From an uncultured Eubacteriales bacterium (GTDB lineage Bacteria; Bacillota; Clostridia; Christensenellales; UBA1242), in the NCBI GenBank assembly GCA_949841245.1, contig CATKYT010000006.1, positions 1-45,492 on the forward strand: a stretch of DNA of 45,492 nt, in the 5' to 3' direction. The notes beneath the pieces were generated by a model, which did not search any database, was not told the DNA's origin, and saw only the letters and a list, made by a program, of their open reading frames with translations. Position numbers and translations under genes: made by a program. Shown here one piece after another: positions 28,334 through 37,904 of this stretch. Each line of letters starts with the position of its first letter. The stretch's first letter is position 1.

Positions 28334-29407
28334 ATGAAGATTATACATTGTGCTGATTTGCACATCGACTGTAAATTTAAAAATTTAAGTAAAGAAAAAA
28401 GAGAAAGCAAAAGGTTTCAACTTTTGCAAAATTTTGTTGCCCTAGTGGACTATGCTGAAAAGAATGAAGTAAATGCCATTCTTTTATGTGGAGATATATT
28501 TGACAATAAAAATGTTTTGAAAAAATCTTTAAAAGTGCTTCAAGACACAATATTAGGTCATAAAAACATCAAGTTTTTCTATATTAATGGAAATCATGAT
28601 GAAAATGTTGAAATCTTTGACAGAGAAGTGTCAAATTTTTATGCTTTTGGAAAAGATTTTTCCAAAGTTAATTTAGGCGATGTGTGCATTGGCGGAATAA
28701 GTTTTCACAGACAATTTCCAATTTCCTTAACACACCAATTAGTTTTTGAAAAAGAAAAATTTAACATATTATTATTGCATGGAAGTATGATTGACGACCA
28801 ATATTGTGAAGCATTTAAAATGAAAAGTTTTGCTGACAGAAACATTGATTATGTTGCATTGGGGCATATACATAACAAGTCAGAAGGAAAAATTGATAAA
28901 CGCGGAATTTGGGCTTACAGTGGCTGTTTGGAAGCCGTGGATTTTGGAAGCGTTGGAAAAGAATTTGGTTTTTATGAACTTGAAATTAAAGAAGATAAGT
29001 TTTTCAAAAAGTTTGTGCCATTTTCTGAAATAAATTTTCAAGTTGTCGAACTTAATGTTTCTGGTGTTGAAACAAACGACCAATTGTTTAAAAATGTTCA
29101 GGATGCACTGGCTGGTTTTGCAAAGAAAGACATTGTTAAATTGGTTTTGACGGGAAGAAAAAAAGAATATACAGAACTCAATTTTGGTTATGTGGCAGAA
29201 AAATATAAAAACACTTTTTTTAATTTTGAATTGGAAGACAAAACTAAAACTGTGTTTGACATGAAAAAATATGCCAGTGAAAAACTTTCTTTGAAAGCAG
29301 AATTCATCAACATGGTTATGGCAGAACAAAATCTTTCCGATGAGGAAAAGGAAAAAATTTGCAATGTGGGAATTGAAGTTTTGAAAGGGGAGGATATATC
29401 GTTATGA
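28334..29407 (+). CDS. SbcD/YhaO-like DNA repair exonuclease (metallophosphoesterase)
   Basis: MKIIHCADLHIDCKF, LLCGDIFDN, INGNHDENV, LLLHGSM, VALGHIHNKSEG. Confidence 0.88.
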   Translation: MKIIHCADLHIDCKFKNLSKEKRESKRFQLLQNFVALVDYAEKNEVNAILLCGDIFDNKNVLKKSLKVLQDTILGHKNIKFFYINGNHDENVEIFDREVSNFYAFGKDFSKVNLGDVCIGGISFHRQFPISLTHQLVFEKEKFNILLLHGSMIDDQYCEAFKMKSFADRNIDYVALGHIHNKSEGKIDKRGIWAYSGCLEAVDFGSVGKEFGFYELEIKEDKFFKKFVPFSEINFQVVELNVSGVETNDQLFKNVQDALAGFAKKDIVKLVLTGRKKEYTELNFGYVAEKYKNTFFNFELEDKTKTVFDMKKYASEKLSLKAEFINMVMAEQNLSDEEKEKICNVGIEVLKGEDISL

Positions 29408-31260
29408 AATTGATTTCATGTCATATTGACTCTTTTGGAAAACTTAAAAATGTTGACATTAATTTTGATGATAATCTCAGTGTTTTCTATCAAAAAAATG
29501 GAAGTGGTAAGACGACACTTTCACAGTTTATCAAAGCAATGTTTTATTCATTGCCAGCCGTTTCTCGAAAAGCAAATCAAAAAAGCGAAAGAACTTTATA
29601 TAAGCCTTTTGACAGTGAAGGTAAGTTTGGTGGAAGGCTTGTTTTTTCATGTGAAAAGGGAAAGTTTATTGTTGTAAGAAAATTTGGAAATTCCCCAACT
29701 TTGGATGAGTTTGCTTTGTTTGATGCAAAGACAAATTTGGTGTCAAAGGCTTTTTCACAAGATTTGGGAGAAGAACTTTTTGGTGTAGGCAGAGAAACTT
29801 TTGAGTCTTCAACTTTTTTTGGTCAACAAAAACTTGAAAGCGGAATTAATGATGATATTCGAGCATCTCTTTCAACAGGTGTTTTAAGTGGTGACGACAT
29901 TGATAATTTTGATAAAGCACAGGATAAGATAAGCAAAAAATTGAAAGAGTTTCGCAGTGAACTTAGAAGTTTGAATACAGAGCAAATGGAAAGAAATTTA
30001 AGAAATCTTGAAATGCAACAGGAAGAAGAAAAAGAAGAACTTAAAAAAGTCAACAATCAAATTGAAGAATTAAATCAACAGATTTCTTTGTTTGAAAGCA
30101 CAACAAAAGTTGATGAAAATAAAAATGTAAGTGAATTTAAAAACAAAGAGATTGCCTTAAATGCTTTGATTGAACAAGATAACAATAGATTGAAAGAAAG
30201 TTATGAAAAAAAGCAATTATTGGAAAATTCTAAGCGTTTTTCCGAACAAGATTATTATTATTTAAAAACCAATAAATCTCAAAAACCTGTTAATAATTTT
30301 TTGACAGTTGCAGTTATGTTTTTTGTTTTGGCTTTGATTTTCGCGGTTTCTGGGATTGTTTGTGTTTTTGTTTTGAACAATGTTGTTCCAACTGTTATTT
30401 TGTTGATTGTTGGGGTGGTTTGCCTTGTCTGTGGATTTTTGTTTTATGCAAAAACCAAAGGTGACAAAACAAGTTTTGGCGAATTTCAATCTGTGTTGAA
30501 AAAATATGATTTAATTCAATCTCAGTTGGAAGAAGTTTTGCATCAACAAGAAAAGACAATGGCTGAAATAAAATTTGTTGAAGAAGAAATTAAACAGAAT
30601 TTAACTTCTGTTGAAAAAAATAATTTTGAATTGTCAAATTTAAAAAAATCTTTTTTGCAAAAATTTGGTTGTGATTTAAATGATTATGAAAAAAATGCTT
30701 TTTCAAGTCAAAACAAAATTTCTGAAACAGAAAAAAACATTGTGATGTTGAAAACTGACAAAAAACATATCATTTCAAACATCGATAAAATTGAAGAAAA
30801 AATCTTTGAACTTAATGATTCTTTGCAAGAAAATAAGCAAAAAGAACATGAAATTGACCAAAAAATGGAAGTTTTAAACAAAGTTTCCATGTTTTTGACC
30901 TATTCTCGTGACAATATTTCTAATCGTTATATAGAGCCAGTTTCTGAAAAATTTGAAAACTATTATAAACAATTTGTTCAAAATGGAGAAAACATTATAA
31001 TTGACACAAACCTTGATTTAAAGTTTGGAGATTTTAAAGAAGTTGATTATTTAAGTGCTGGTCTTTTGGATTTGGTTTATATTTGCAAAAGATTTGCATT
31101 GGTTGAACTTATCTTTAAAAAAGAAAAACCTTTTATAATTTTGGACGACCCTTTTGCAAATTTTGATGATGAAAAATTGAAAACGGCAAAAAACATTATT
31201 GAGCAGTTGAAATTGAATTATCAAATTGTTTTGTTTACTTGTCAGAAAAATAAGATTTAA
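29404..31260 (+). CDS. SbcC/YhaN-like AAA ATPase with coiled coils and two central TM helices
   Basis: FYQKNGSGKTTLSQFIKAMFY Walker A; LSAGLLDLVYICKRFALVELIF, PFIILDDPFANFDDEKLKTAK Walker B; overlaps preceding gene by 4 nt. Confidence 0.87.
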   Translation: MKLISCHIDSFGKLKNVDINFDDNLSVFYQKNGSGKTTLSQFIKAMFYSLPAVSRKANQKSERTLYKPFDSEGKFGGRLVFSCEKGKFIVVRKFGNSPTLDEFALFDAKTNLVSKAFSQDLGEELFGVGRETFESSTFFGQQKLESGINDDIRASLSTGVLSGDDIDNFDKAQDKISKKLKEFRSELRSLNTEQMERNLRNLEMQQEEEKEELKKVNNQIEELNQQISLFESTTKVDENKNVSEFKNKEIALNALIEQDNNRLKESYEKKQLLENSKRFSEQDYYYLKTNKSQKPVNNFLTVAVMFFVLALIFAVSGIVCVFVLNNVVPTVILLIVGVVCLVCGFLFYAKTKGDKTSFGEFQSVLKKYDLIQSQLEEVLHQQEKTMAEIKFVEEEIKQNLTSVEKNNFELSNLKKSFLQKFGCDLNDYEKNAFSSQNKISETEKNIVMLKTDKKHIISNIDKIEEKIFELNDSLQENKQKEHEIDQKMEVLNKVSMFLTYSRDNISNRYIEPVSEKFENYYKQFVQNGENIIIDTNLDLKFGDFKEVDYLSAGLLDLVYICKRFALVELIFKKEKPFIILDDPFANFDDEKLKTAKNIIEQLKLNYQIVLFTCQKNKI

Positions 31261-31302
31261 AAACATTTGGCTTATTTCAATTAAGGCGACAAAAAAATCT
31301 GT

Positions 31303-31337
31303 AAAAAATAAAAGTCAAGTTTTCTTGACTTTTATTT
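31303..31337. terminator. Bidirectional terminator between convergent genes
   Basis: AAAATAAAAGTCAAGttttCTTGACTTTTATTTTT. Confidence 0.8.
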
Positions 31338-31949
31338 TTCTAGTTTTGCAAGTTTTTCTTTCAAATTTTTATTTTCTTGTTCATAGTAAAATGCTTCTAA
31401 AAGATAACGAGATTGATAATCAGTAACATCTTTTAAAACATCTGGAAGCAAGGAAAGTTTGGTTGTGAAGAAATTTATTTTTTCTGTTTGGTCAAGATGT
31501 TGATTGCCAAAATCTGGTTCTATTTCAATATAAAAACAAGCGACTGATTCATCAATTGCACCAATTGAAGTGTAGCAAGCACCAAAAGATTTGTCAATTT
31601 TTTTTATTTTTGCACCGATTTCTTCAAATATTTCTCTGTGCAACGCTTCAATTTCACTTTCTCCTTCTTCAACTAAACCAGCAGGAGTTCCAATTATAAA
31701 TTCATTTGCAACATATCTGAATTCTTTTAACAAGACAACATAAATTTCATTATCTTTATAAAAATAAGGCACGCATCTTACAGCATCAGTTGTTTTTTTA
31801 TGGTCAAAAATTCTTTTTCTCACACTTTCAAAAGGTTTTCTTGAAGCAAAATAATATGTGAAATCTTTGCCATTATCCAAATTAATCTCTAAATTAAACG
31901 AATTTAAAAAGGGGGATTGGGTTGTTTGTTTTAAATTTTTAATTTCCAT
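31332..31949 (-). CDS. NUDIX hydrolase (ADP-ribose pyrophosphatase-like)
   Basis: GTPAGLVEEGESEIEALHREIFEEIGAK Nudix box; start trimmed to the ATG at 31949 (MEIKNLKQ) with upstream GGAG. Confidence 0.88.
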   Translation of the reverse strand: MEIKNLKQTTQSPFLNSFNLEINLDNGKDFTYYFASRKPFESVRKRIFDHKKTTDAVRCVPYFYKDNEIYVVLLKEFRYVANEFIIGTPAGLVEEGESEIEALHREIFEEIGAKIKKIDKSFGACYTSIGAIDESVACFYIEIEPDFGNQHLDQTEKINFFTTKLSLLPDVLKDVTDYQSRYLLEAFYYEQENKNLKEKLAKLEK

Positions 31950-32038
31950 TACTGTTCTCCATGAATTTTTTAACAAAAATATTATAACTTAAATATATAT
32001 TTTAAGCAAGAAATTTTGTTTAGATGTTGATAATTTAT

Positions 32039-32067
32039 TTGTAAAAATTTTTTTGTTGTGATATAAT
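32039..32067 (+). promoter_or_regulatory. Sigma-A promoter of nfeD-like/SPFH operon
   Basis: TTGTAA-17-TATAAT. Confidence 0.5.
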
Positions 32068-32091
32068 TATTTTGTATACGGAGGGGAAAAT

Positions 32092-32865
32092 ATGGATTTT
32101 ATGTTTTGGGTTTGGCTTGGCGTTATTGTTGTAACTGCCATTGCTGAATTTGCAACAATGGAAATTGTGTCCATTTGGTTTACATTCGGTGCAATTATTC
32201 CATTTATCATGGCGGCAACCAACAGCGTTGGTTGGGAAGCGCAAATCATCGTTTTTGTGGTGATTTCCGCACTTTTGATTGTTTCTTTAAGAAGTGTTAC
32301 CAAGAAATTTTTGTTTAAAGGAACAGGAGAAAAAACAAATCTTGAAATGTATATTGGCATGCAATATCGCATGATTTCAAGAACAGATTTTGAAACTGTG
32401 GGTTCCATCAAAATCAACGATGTAATTTGGAGTGCAGTTGGCTTAAATCGTGAAACGATTGAAGAAGGTGCTGTTGTTCAAATTATTGACATTGATGGCA
32501 ATAAATTTATTGTAAGGGAAATTGGTAAAATTGACAAAAATGCAGAAGAAGTTGATTTTGAAGAAGAATTAGTTGTTGAACAACCACAAGAAACTGCTGT
32601 TGTTGAAGCAGAAACAAATACTGTGGAAACAAAAAAAGTGGCTAAGAAAGCACCTTCAACAAAAAAGACTGGTGCCACAGCAAAAACAACTTCAAACAAA
32701 ACCGTTGCAAAACCTGCAACTAAAAAAGTTTCAGCTGTAAAGACTGAGCCAAAGACGGCTGGTGCAAAAAAGCCAGTTGCTAAATCGGTTTCAACGAAGT
32801 CAACAAAAACAACTTCGATTAAACAAACAACCAAAAAAACTGTTAAAAAGGGGGATAATAAATAA
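32092..32865 (+). CDS. NfeD-like membrane protein with long Lys/Thr/Ala/Pro-rich basic C-terminal tail
   Basis: TM helices, OB-like domain (GMQYRMISRTDFETVGSIKINDVIWSAVG...GAVVQIIDIDGNKFIVREI), then KKVAKKAPSTKKTGATAKTTSNKTVAKPATKK...; precedes SPFH gene. Confidence 0.8.
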   Translation: MDFMFWVWLGVIVVTAIAEFATMEIVSIWFTFGAIIPFIMAATNSVGWEAQIIVFVVISALLIVSLRSVTKKFLFKGTGEKTNLEMYIGMQYRMISRTDFETVGSIKINDVIWSAVGLNRETIEEGAVVQIIDIDGNKFIVREIGKIDKNAEEVDFEEELVVEQPQETAVVEAETNTVETKKVAKKAPSTKKTGATAKTTSNKTVAKPATKKVSAVKTEPKTAGAKKPVAKSVSTKSTKTTSIKQTTKKTVKKGDNK

Positions 32866-33818
32866 TGGTAGTAGGGATTGTTTTAGGCGTTTTAGGTGTT
32901 TTGCTTTTAATTACACTTTGCTTTTCAATTAAAATTGTAAGACAGGCAAACGCAGTAGTAGTAGAAAGATTGGGTAAATATTACAAAACTTTGGAAACAG
33001 GTGTGCATATGATCATTCCTTTCTTTGATCGTTGCAGTAAACCTATTTCACTTAAAGAAATTGTGGCTGACTTTAAACCACAACCAGTTATCACAAAAGA
33101 TAACGTTACAATGCAAATTGACACAGTTGTTTACTTTCAAGTGACTGACCCAAAACTTTTCAGTTATGGTGTTGACAATCCAGTTCGTGCGATTGAAAAC
33201 TTAACTGCAACAACTTTGCGTAACATTGTTGGTGAACTTGAACTTGATGAAACTTTGACTTCAAGAGATACTGTAAACACAAAAATGCGTGTTATTTTGG
33301 ATGAAGCAACAGACCCATGGGGAATTAAAATCAACCGTGTGGAACTTAAAAACATTCTTCCACCAAAAGACATTCAAGAAGCAATGGAAAAACAAATGCG
33401 TGCAGAAAGAGAACGCCGTGAACAGATTTTGAAAGCGGAAGGTGAAAAGCGTTCCAGCATTCTTGTTGCCGAAGGTGAAAAAGAAGCACAAATTTTAAGA
33501 GCCGAAGGTGAAAAACAAACAAGAATTTTGCAAGCAGAAGCAAAGAAAGCAGAACTTATTGCAAAAGCCGAAGGTGAAAACCAAGCCATCGAACTTATTA
33601 ATAAGGCACAACCAAATGCATCTTACATCACTTTGCAAGGTTTTGAAGCATTGAAAGTTTTGGCAAATGGCAAAACAACAAAAATCATTGTGCCAAGTGA
33701 AATTCAAAATGTTGCAGGTCTTTTGACTTCTATGGCAGAAGTTGTTAAGAACGGTGACACAGCAATTGAAAACAGCACTGTTCAAACAACTGCTTCAAAA
33801 ACAAGAAAGAAAAAATAA
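32865..33818 (+). CDS. SPFH/Band 7 (stomatin/paraslipin-like) protein
   Basis: QANAVVVERLGKYYKTLETGVHMIIPFFD, DVTMQIDTVVYFQVTDP-like, AEREKREQILKAEGEK repeats. Confidence 0.93.
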   Translation: MVVGIVLGVLGVLLLITLCFSIKIVRQANAVVVERLGKYYKTLETGVHMIIPFFDRCSKPISLKEIVADFKPQPVITKDNVTMQIDTVVYFQVTDPKLFSYGVDNPVRAIENLTATTLRNIVGELELDETLTSRDTVNTKMRVILDEATDPWGIKINRVELKNILPPKDIQEAMEKQMRAERERREQILKAEGEKRSSILVAEGEKEAQILRAEGEKQTRILQAEAKKAELIAKAEGENQAIELINKAQPNASYITLQGFEALKVLANGKTTKIIVPSEIQNVAGLLTSMAEVVKNGDTAIENSTVQTTASKTRKKK

Positions 33819-33828
33819 GAATAATAAA

Positions 33829-33858
33829 AAAAGGACTTTAATCAAAGCCCTTTTTTTT
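33829..33858. terminator. Bidirectional terminator
   Basis: AAAAAAAGGACTTTaatcAAAGCCCTTTTTTTT. Confidence 0.65.
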
Positions 33859-33868
33859 ATTTATATTT

Positions 33869-34114
33869 TTAGTTGTCTAAGTCAAAATTATCAAAATCAA
33901 AAGTTGAATCGTCAAAAAATTGTGACAAGGGAACATTTAATGCTTTGCAAATCATAATGATTGTTTTTAAATTCACACTTTCATTTTTGCATGACATAAT
34001 ATTTGCCATAGTTCCATGTGTGACGTTAGCCATATTTTCAAGTTTATATAAAGTCAATTTTCTTTCTTTAATTAATCTGTTAATTTTGCTTGCAACAGCA
34101 CTGCTTATTTTCAT
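33869..34114 (-). CDS. XRE-family HTH transcriptional regulator with acidic C-terminal tail
   Basis: INRLIKERKLTLYKLENMANVTHGTMANIMSCKNESVNLKTIIMICKALNVPLSQFF; RBS GGGAG. Confidence 0.88.
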   Translation of the reverse strand: MKISSAVASKINRLIKERKLTLYKLENMANVTHGTMANIMSCKNESVNLKTIIMICKALNVPLSQFFDDSTFDFDNFDLDN

Positions 34115-34139
34115 GAATTTCTCCCTATGTAACTTTTTT

Positions 34140-34235
34140 TACCGTAATTTTTATTACGTATTTATTTTATACTTAACTAAATTAATTATTATGTTGTAAA
34201 TAATACGTATTTTTATTGACATATTTTTATACGTT
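34140..34235. promoter_or_regulatory. Candidate operator array between divergent XRE and SLOG genes
   Basis: TACCGTAA (34140), TTACGTAT (34154), ATACGTAT within palindrome AATACGTATT (34201..34210), ATACGTTA (34228). Confidence 0.4.
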
Positions 34236-34243
34236 AGTTATAA
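34215..34243 (+). promoter_or_regulatory. Consensus sigma-A promoter, predicted leaderless transcript
   Basis: TTGACA-17 nt-TATAAT; ATG at 34251. Confidence 0.75.
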
Positions 34244-34250
34244 TAGGATT

Positions 34251-34760
34251 ATGGAAAATTTTAAAGATAGAAAAAGTTTAACTGAAAAAACAGTTGAAAA
34301 GGTTTGTTGCTTTGCTGGACATAATTTGTGTTATGTAAATGAAAATCTTAAAACAAAGATTTATAACACTGTTGAAAGGCTTATTGTGGAAGAAGGCTTC
34401 AATGTCTTTTATGATGGTGGGCAGGGCAGTTTTGATGAAAGTGTTTTAGAAATTCTTTTTAAATTAAAAGAAATTTATCCACACATAAAAATTATTAAGG
34501 TTCTTACATATGCAAGATTGGGGGAATGTAAATACGAAGGACAAAACGACCATTGGGATGATTATATGGTTTTTGACTATGAATTAGTTTATCCAAAAGC
34601 CAGAATCACTTACAGGAATAAGTGTATGGTGGAAGCATGTGATGTTTTAGTTTGTTATATTATTTACACTTTCCACAGTGGGGCTTATAATATGTTTAAA
34701 CATGCCCAAAAAATTGGTAAAAGAATTATTAAATTGGCTGATAATGATGAATCTTTATAA
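34251..34760 (+). CDS. SLOG-superfamily (DUF1273/YpsA-like) protein
   Basis: VCCFAGHNLCY...FNVFYDGGQGSFDESVLE...RNKCMVEACDVLVCYI...SGAYNMFKHAQKIGKRIIKLA. Confidence 0.7.
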   Translation: MENFKDRKSLTEKTVEKVCCFAGHNLCYVNENLKTKIYNTVERLIVEEGFNVFYDGGQGSFDESVLEILFKLKEIYPHIKIIKVLTYARLGECKYEGQNDHWDDYMVFDYELVYPKARITYRNKCMVEACDVLVCYIIYTFHSGAYNMFKHAQKIGKRIIKLADNDESL

Positions 34761-34808
34761 ATATTTGCTTGATTTTTGGTGTGCTTTTTTGTTATAATTT
34801 TATTGGCT

Positions 34809-35603
34809 ATGGAAAATGCAGTGGAATTAAACAAAATTGATGATACAGTTAAGGTGGAAGAAAGCAAAGATATGCTTTTATCTTCTGACGCTTACAGATT
34901 TAAATTGGACAACTTTGAAGGTCCATTAGATTTATTGTTGCATTTGATTAAAGAAGCCAAATTGGATATTACTACTGTCAGACTTGCTGACATTACCGAA
35001 CAATATTTGGAATATATGCAAGACATAAAAAATGTCGATATGGACAAGGCAAGTGAATTTATTACTGTGGCGGCAACACTTATTGAAATTAAATCAAAAA
35101 GTGTTTTGCCTGTTGAACAGGAAGAAGTGCCAGACGAAGATGATGATGAAGCATTGCTTTTACGCCGTTTGGAAGAATATAAATTGTTTAAAGAAACAGG
35201 TGCCAAACTTAAAGAAATTGAAGATATAAACAAACTTTATCGTGCACCTGGGAAAGAAACTGAAAAAGTCAAAGTTGTCATGAAGGATGTTGTGCTTGAC
35301 CAACTTTTGGATGCTTTTGCCAAACTTTTAACTCGTGAAGAAATTAAGAAAACTGTTCAGGATGAACAACCTAAGAAAATTGTTAAAGACAGATTTACTG
35401 TTGCTGAAAAAATAATTTCAATCAGAAATTATGCCAAAGAAAGAAAGCGTTTTGCGTTTGAAGATTTGTTTGGTGAAGACATGACCAAAAGCGAACTGAT
35501 TAATGTCTTTTTGGCACTTCTTGAACTTTTGAAATTGCAAACTGTGAAAGTCATTCAGGGTGGAACTTTTGGAAATATAACTATTGTGGCAAATGAGGTG
35601 TGA
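34809..35603 (+). CDS. scpA: Segregation and condensation protein A
   Basis: YRFKLDNFEGPLDLLLHLIKEAKLDITTVRLADITEQYLEYM; followed by scpB; ATG 34809 preferred. Confidence 0.94.
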   Translation: MENAVELNKIDDTVKVEESKDMLLSSDAYRFKLDNFEGPLDLLLHLIKEAKLDITTVRLADITEQYLEYMQDIKNVDMDKASEFITVAATLIEIKSKSVLPVEQEEVPDEDDDEALLLRRLEEYKLFKETGAKLKEIEDINKLYRAPGKETEKVKVVMKDVVLDQLLDAFAKLLTREEIKKTVQDEQPKKIVKDRFTVAEKIISIRNYAKERKRFAFEDLFGEDMTKSELINVFLALLELLKLQTVKVIQGGTFGNITIVANEV

Positions 35604-35605
35604 TT

Positions 35606-36271
35606 ATGAATATTGAAAATAAAAATGAATTGAAAGAAATCATTTTATCTGTGTTGTTTGTTGCTGGCGAAGGCATTGAAAAATCTTTCATTTTGGAAAA
35701 AATAAACATTACAGAAAAAGAACTTGATAAAGTTATAAAGGAATTGCAAGAAGAATATTGTGGAGAAAAGGGAATTCACATCATAACTTTTAAAAACAAA
35801 ATTCAACTTGCTTCAAACCCTTTGTATGCTGAATATATAAGTGAAGTTTTAAATCCAATCAGAGAAAAAGCGTTGACCAGAGCAGCATTGGAAACTTTGG
35901 CAATTATTGCTTACAAACAACCAATTACAAAACTTGAAATTGAAGATATAAGACGAGTTAATTGTGACTATGCTGTGCAAATTTTGGTTGACCAAAACAT
36001 GATTGAAATTGTTGGCAGAAAAGATGCTGTTGGGAAACCACTTTTGTTTGGCACAACAGAAAACTTCTTAAAGAGATTTAATTTGCAAGATTTGGCAGAA
36101 CTTCCTGATTATGACGGGCTTTTGGAAAGAATTAAAATAATTGAAGATGGCGAGTCACAACAAAAAAGTGACAGCCTTTACAATGAGTTTAAATTGCCTG
36201 ATGAAGAAATTCCTGAATTTTTGCAAGGTGAAGTTGACATTCAAACTGTTGATGGTGGTGACATTGCTTAA
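35606..36271 (+). CDS. scpB: Segregation and condensation protein B
   Basis: ALETLAIIAYKQPITKLEIEDIRRVNCDYAVQILVDQNMIEIVGRKDAVGKPLLFGTTENFL. Confidence 0.94.
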   Translation: MNIENKNELKEIILSVLFVAGEGIEKSFILEKINITEKELDKVIKELQEEYCGEKGIHIITFKNKIQLASNPLYAEYISEVLNPIREKALTRAALETLAIIAYKQPITKLEIEDIRRVNCDYAVQILVDQNMIEIVGRKDAVGKPLLFGTTENFLKRFNLQDLAELPDYDGLLERIKIIEDGESQQKSDSLYNEFKLPDEEIPEFLQGEVDIQTVDGGDIA

Positions 36272-36298
36272 AAGAGAGTAAATCTCTCTTTTTTTGTT
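36265..36298 (+). terminator. Rho-independent terminator after scpB
   Basis: AAAAGAGAGtaaatCTCTCTTTTTTT. Confidence 0.75.
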
Positions 36299-36343
36299 TA
36301 AATTTGGCGTTTTATTGTTTTTATTGGTTGCATACATTATTAT

Positions 36344-36481
36344 GTGAACAAACAAAAATCTTACGGAAAAATTTATAAGCAAGTAAGTCTTAAACACAAG
36401 TTTTCAAAAGTGTTTATTTTTTCCACGCTTATAAGTTGTGTTTTGGGTGTTGCTGTTGTTCTTATTGGTGTGTTGCTATGA
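36344..36481 (+). CDS. Small (45 aa) single-TM protein overlapping the M50 protease start (GTG start)
   Basis: GTG at 36344: MNKQKSYGKIYKQVSLKHKFSKVFIFSTLISCVLGVAVVLIGVLL*, stop in ATGA overlap with the ATG at 36478. Confidence 0.45.
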   Translation: MNKQKSYGKIYKQVSLKHKFSKVFIFSTLISCVLGVAVVLIGVLL

Positions 36482-37329
36482 AAAATTTTGCCGTTCATCC
36501 TGTTGGGGTCATTATTTGGATTTGGCTTTTAATTGTGCTTGGGCCTGTTGTGGCGTTGAGTTATTTTTTTGCCATTTTAATTCACGAGTTGGGACATTTC
36601 TGTGTGGCTAAGGTTTTGGGATATAAATTAACCAGATTTTCTGTTTCGCCTTATGGTGTTTCGCTGTCTTATTTGGACGAGCAGTTACAACGAAATGACG
36701 AACTTAAAATTGCTTTTGCTGGACCTTGTGCCAACTTTCTTTCTGTCATTGTGGTTTTGGGGCTTTGGTGGTGTTTTCCCAATTTTTATTTTTTAAGCCA
36801 CGATTTTGTTGTCATCAGCGTGATGCTGGCGCTTATGAATTTACTTCCTGCTTATCCACTTGATGGCGGAAGAATTTTTGTAGATTTGGCATCTTGTTTC
36901 TTTTCTGAAAAAATGGCAAAAAGAATAACTTTAATTCTAAATTTAATTTTATGTTGTGGATTTTTTTTGCTGTTTATTGTAATGTGCTTTATAAATTTTA
37001 ATCCAACTTATTTGTTGTTTTCTGTCTTTCTTTTGGCTGGTGTGTTGGATTTGAATTTTGAAACTAAGTTTGAAAAATTTAATGTTTTTAAGAAAGTTTA
37101 TAAAAATTTTTCTAAATTGAATTTGGTTTATGTCAATCCAGAAACCAAATTAAGTGAACTTATAGGCAAAATGCAAACATCTAAAAATTTGCTTTTTTGT
37201 GTAATTTTTGAAAGTGGAAAAGTTGTTAATTTAAGTGAAAAAATGCTTTTAGAATTATCTTTAAGATTTTCAATTGACACTAAACTTAAAAACATTTTTA
37301 CAACTAAATTAAGCATGCCATTAAATTAA
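36478..37329 (+). CDS. M50-family (SpoIVFB-like) site-2 protease
   Basis: AILIHELGHFCVAKVLGYKLTRFSVSPYGVSL; LMNLLPAYPLDGGRIFVDLAS; start trimmed to 36478. Confidence 0.88.
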   Translation: MKNFAVHPVGVIIWIWLLIVLGPVVALSYFFAILIHELGHFCVAKVLGYKLTRFSVSPYGVSLSYLDEQLQRNDELKIAFAGPCANFLSVIVVLGLWWCFPNFYFLSHDFVVISVMLALMNLLPAYPLDGGRIFVDLASCFFSEKMAKRITLILNLILCCGFFLLFIVMCFINFNPTYLLFSVFLLAGVLDLNFETKFEKFNVFKKVYKNFSKLNLVYVNPETKLSELIGKMQTSKNLLFCVIFESGKVVNLSEKMLLELSLRFSIDTKLKNIFTTKLSMPLN

Positions 37330-37358
37330 AAAAAACGCAAAATCGCGTTTTAATTTTC
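37330..37358. terminator. Bidirectional terminator between convergent genes
   Basis: AAAACGCaaaatcGCGTTTTAATTTT. Confidence 0.7.
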
Positions 37359-37799
37359 TTTTAAAAATGGAAGTAATCTTTCCAGATTATTTCTTTCAAT
37401 TTCATAAAGTTTATCCAGAATTTCATCAAGTTCTGTGGAAACCCCTTTGTGGTCGTCTTTATCTTTAATGCAGGTCAACAACCCCATGAATGTTCCAAGC
37501 ATCATCATCTCGGCAATGTTTCTTGAACTTTTATCAAGCATCGTTCCCACATTGATGCTTGTCCAAAGACGGGCTTTTTCAATCCAGTTGTTGTCTTTTA
37601 AATCTTCTATGTCTTCTGCTTTTGAAAAATGTTCACATTCTTTGGCAAGACATGAATATTCATCTTGCTCGCGAGAAAGTTCGCTGATGAGATTGTTGTC
37701 TTCCACTTTTAAAATGATGTCTTCAATTGACTGTATTGCTGTGCGTGTGTTTTGATAAATAGCATTCAAATATTTCATTAATTCTTCTTTTTCTTCCAT
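37350..37799 (-). CDS. Uncharacterised all-helical protein
   Basis: RBS GAGGAG then ATG; MEEKEELMKYLNAIYQNTRTAIQSIEDIILKVEDNNLISELSREQDEY... Confidence 0.7.
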   Translation of the reverse strand: MEEKEELMKYLNAIYQNTRTAIQSIEDIILKVEDNNLISELSREQDEYSCLAKECEHFSKAEDIEDLKDNNWIEKARLWTSINVGTMLDKSSRNIAEMMMLGTFMGLLTCIKDKDDHKGVSTELDEILDKLYEIERNNLERLLPFLKEN

Positions 37800-37904
37800 G
37801 TTTTTCTCCTCTTGTGTATTGTGTGTTGTCTTAGGCAGATTATACTTATTTATAAAAAAACACGAAAAAAATTATGTTTTTTGATAGTTTTTGTGTATTA
37901 AAAC

